NCBI GenBank assembly: GCA_949300425.1
Contig: CASGED010000047.1
Location: forward strand, 1 to 42,815
Source of the DNA: an uncultured Bacteroides sp.
GTDB taxonomy: Bacteria > Bacteroidota > Bacteroidia > Bacteroidales > Bacteroidaceae
Length of the DNA stretch: 42,815 nucleotides
Direction of reading: 5' to 3'
The notes beneath the pieces are model-generated. The model did not search any database, was not told where the DNA came from, and saw only the letters and a program-made list of their open reading frames with translations. Position numbers and translations under genes: made by a program. Shown here piece after piece: positions 41,500-42,815 of this stretch (position 1 is its first letter; the number at the start of each line of letters is the position of its first letter).

Positions 41500-42660
41500 A
41501 TGAGAAAATATGTATTATGGTTTTGCTTGCCGTTTTTCTGCTTATGTGCTTGTGTAGCTGATAAGGAAAATCCGATTGTAGCAGATACGTTGAAGCATGG
41601 TGTTTTGCGGCAGGCAAATGAAAATCTGGCAAGGCAGCCGGTAACTATAACTTCTTTTATAGCAGAGCGCAGCCAGGGTGACCAACATGATTTTTATTCC
41701 GAGGGCGACTATTGGTGGCCCGACAGTACAAATCTGTCGGGGCCTTATGTACGGCGTGACGGGCAGACCAATCCGGACAACTTCGTGGCCCACCGGAAAG
41801 CGATGGTGGAGTTCAGTTCGATAGTGGGTAACCTGACTTCGGCTTATCTGCTTACCAAAGACCGAAAATATGCGGATGCGGTTGTGGCGCATGTACGTGC
41901 CTGGTTCATGGATAAGGATACTTATATGCGTCCTTCCCTTTTATATGCTCAGGCTATTAAAGGCGTGGTGTCCGGTAGGGGGATAGGCATTATAGACACG
42001 GTTCACTTGATGGAAGTGGCTCAATCGTTGCGTAAATTGGAAAATGCGGGTGTCCTGCCCGAGGAAATCAGTAAGGGGAGTAAAAAATGGTTCTCTGACT
42101 ATTTGAAGTGGATTTCCACCCATCATTATGGCTTGGACGAAATGAAGGCTAAAAATAATCATGGTACTTGCTGGGTGATGCAGGCCGCCGTGTTTGCCAG
42201 ATATGTAGGAGACGAAACGATGCTTTCTTATTGTCGAACGCGCTATATCAATGATTTATTGCCTCGTCAGATGGCTGATGACGGAAGTTTCCCCCTTGAG
42301 TTGGAGCGTACCAAACCGTATGGTTATTCGCTTTTCAATCTGGACGCAATGGCAACTATTTGCCAGACGCTTTCTACGCCGGAAAATGACCTTTGGCATT
42401 ATGCGACGCCGGACGGGAAGAATATCGGGAAAGGCATTGATTTTATTTATCCCTATGTGGTAGATAAAAATACGTGGCCATACGCTCATGACATCATGTA
42501 TTGGGAGGATTGGCCGGTGGCACATCCGTTCTTGGTATTTGGCGGCATTAATCTTGATAAGCCGGATTGGTTGACTACATGGGTAGGACTTGAACATTTT
42601 CCACAGGTAGAGGAAGTCGTTCGCAATCTTCCGGTCCGCAATCCGCTGATTTGGCTGTAA
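41500..42660 (+). CDS. Alginate-lyase-like polysaccharide lyase (PL5/PL38-type), lipoprotein
   Basis: A 386-residue (alpha/alpha)-barrel lyase of the Alginate_lyase fold; beta-elimination of uronic-acid polysaccharide would yield the unsaturated ends used by GH88. Signal peptide ends FCLCAC (candidate lipid Cys18, followed by VADKEN). The N-terminal DFYSEGDYWWPD and the strongly conserved KNNHGTCWVMQAAVFARYVGD, with Asn220-His221 matching the catalytic Asn-His of A1-III-type lyases, are present; Tyr274/Tyr276 in KPYGYSLFNL are catalytic-tyrosine candidates. The family could be PL5-like or PL38, whose members include Bacteroides enzymes acting on alginate or glucuronan; I cannot choose without alignment. 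It starts 14 bp after the GH2 gene and ends the operon in this window. Confidence 0.82.
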   Translation: MRKYVLWFCLPFFCLCACVADKENPIVADTLKHGVLRQANENLARQPVTITSFIAERSQGDQHDFYSEGDYWWPDSTNLSGPYVRRDGQTNPDNFVAHRKAMVEFSSIVGNLTSAYLLTKDRKYADAVVAHVRAWFMDKDTYMRPSLLYAQAIKGVVSGRGIGIIDTVHLMEVAQSLRKLENAGVLPEEISKGSKKWFSDYLKWISTHHYGLDEMKAKNNHGTCWVMQAAVFARYVGDETMLSYCRTRYINDLLPRQMADDGSFPLELERTKPYGYSLFNLDAMATICQTLSTPENDLWHYATPDGKNIGKGIDFIYPYVVDKNTWPYAHDIMYWEDWPVAHPFLVFGGINLDKPDWLTTWVGLEHFPQVEEVVRNLPVRNPLIWL

Positions 42661-42689
42661 TTTGAAACAGTCAGATAAATGGGAATTTA

Positions 42690-42815
42690 GATGGCACACA
42701 GATGACACAGATTAAAAAAGATGACCACAGATGTATCTGTCACCCTGAGCGTAGTCGAAGGGTCTCATGTAAGACCTCCTCATGCGTTACGTGAGATGTC
42801 TCGACAAGCTCGACA
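42690..42815. repeat. Palindromic intergenic repeat element, second copy (cut by window end)
   Basis: Shares with 9-241 the words ACAGATGACACAGATT, CACCCTGAGCGTAGTCGAAG, GGGTCTCA, GCGTTACGTGAGATGTCTCG and ACAAGCTCGACA, in the same order and orientation, preceded by GGGAATTTA at 42681 as at position 1. The right arm is truncated by the end of the window. It follows the lyase stop by 29 bp and may fold into a large hairpin. Confidence 0.8.

Noticed and set aside
41500-42660. Naming the lyase as a definite alginate lyase
   Set aside because: The NNHGT motif fits the fold, but PL5, PL38 and other related families differ in substrate; no alignment could be run.

Overview
The window looks like a chromosomal piece of a gut Bacteroides (Bacteroidales). 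The reasons are two SusC/SusD outer-membrane glycan-uptake pairs, lipoproteins with acidic residues after the lipobox cysteine, TAnnTTTG-type -7 promoter boxes, no Shine-Dalgarno-driven starts, and housekeeping proteins (GlyA, PyrB/PyrI, IspE, DnaB) of Bacteroides type. No rRNA, tRNA, CRISPR array, transposase or phage gene was seen.

Layout. (1) 9-241: a palindromic intergenic repeat; a related copy in the same orientation closes the window (42690-42815). (2) 275-1925: glnK-amtB, ammonium sensing and uptake. (3) 2482-9545: a SusC-SusD-SusE-SusF operon that resembles a starch-type binding and import apparatus but has no enzyme or regulator beside it; it ends in a strong terminator. (4) 9981-20629: housekeeping genes: glyA, a PorT-like outer-membrane protein, a flavin reductase, pyrI-pyrB, a class A penicillin-binding protein, a short FolK-like protein, an M16 peptidase homologue without zinc ligands, a MORN-repeat protein and ispE. 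(5) 20792-26015: dnaB, then a leftward operon of an OPT-family transporter, an alpha/beta hydrolase and a DUF1460 amidase. (6) 26474-42660: a second polysaccharide utilisation locus (PUL).

The second PUL is the most interesting part. It has a SusC/SusD pair, a divergent GH67-like protein, a 1140-residue protein joining a propeller-like region, two CxxCH haem motifs and a C-terminal FGE-sulfatase-fold domain without the catalytic cysteines, then a GH88 unsaturated-uronyl hydrolase, a GH2 glycosidase and an alginate-lyase-like polysaccharide lyase. Lyase plus GH88 plus GH67-like argues for a uronic-acid-containing polysaccharide. The c-type cytochrome/FGE-like fusion suggests an uncharacterised redox or binding step. 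The PUL appears split into three transcription units by two strong hairpin terminators, each unit preceded by TTAGCG.

Several intergenic regions carry short sequence cores repeated with an exact 22-bp period, sometimes in alternating orientation (2047-2134, 9660-9857, 31756-31865), and one has a dense GTGAAA/TTTCAC cluster (31900-32141). These are visible directly in the sequence; their function is unknown to me. All family assignments are from reading motifs, without database searches.
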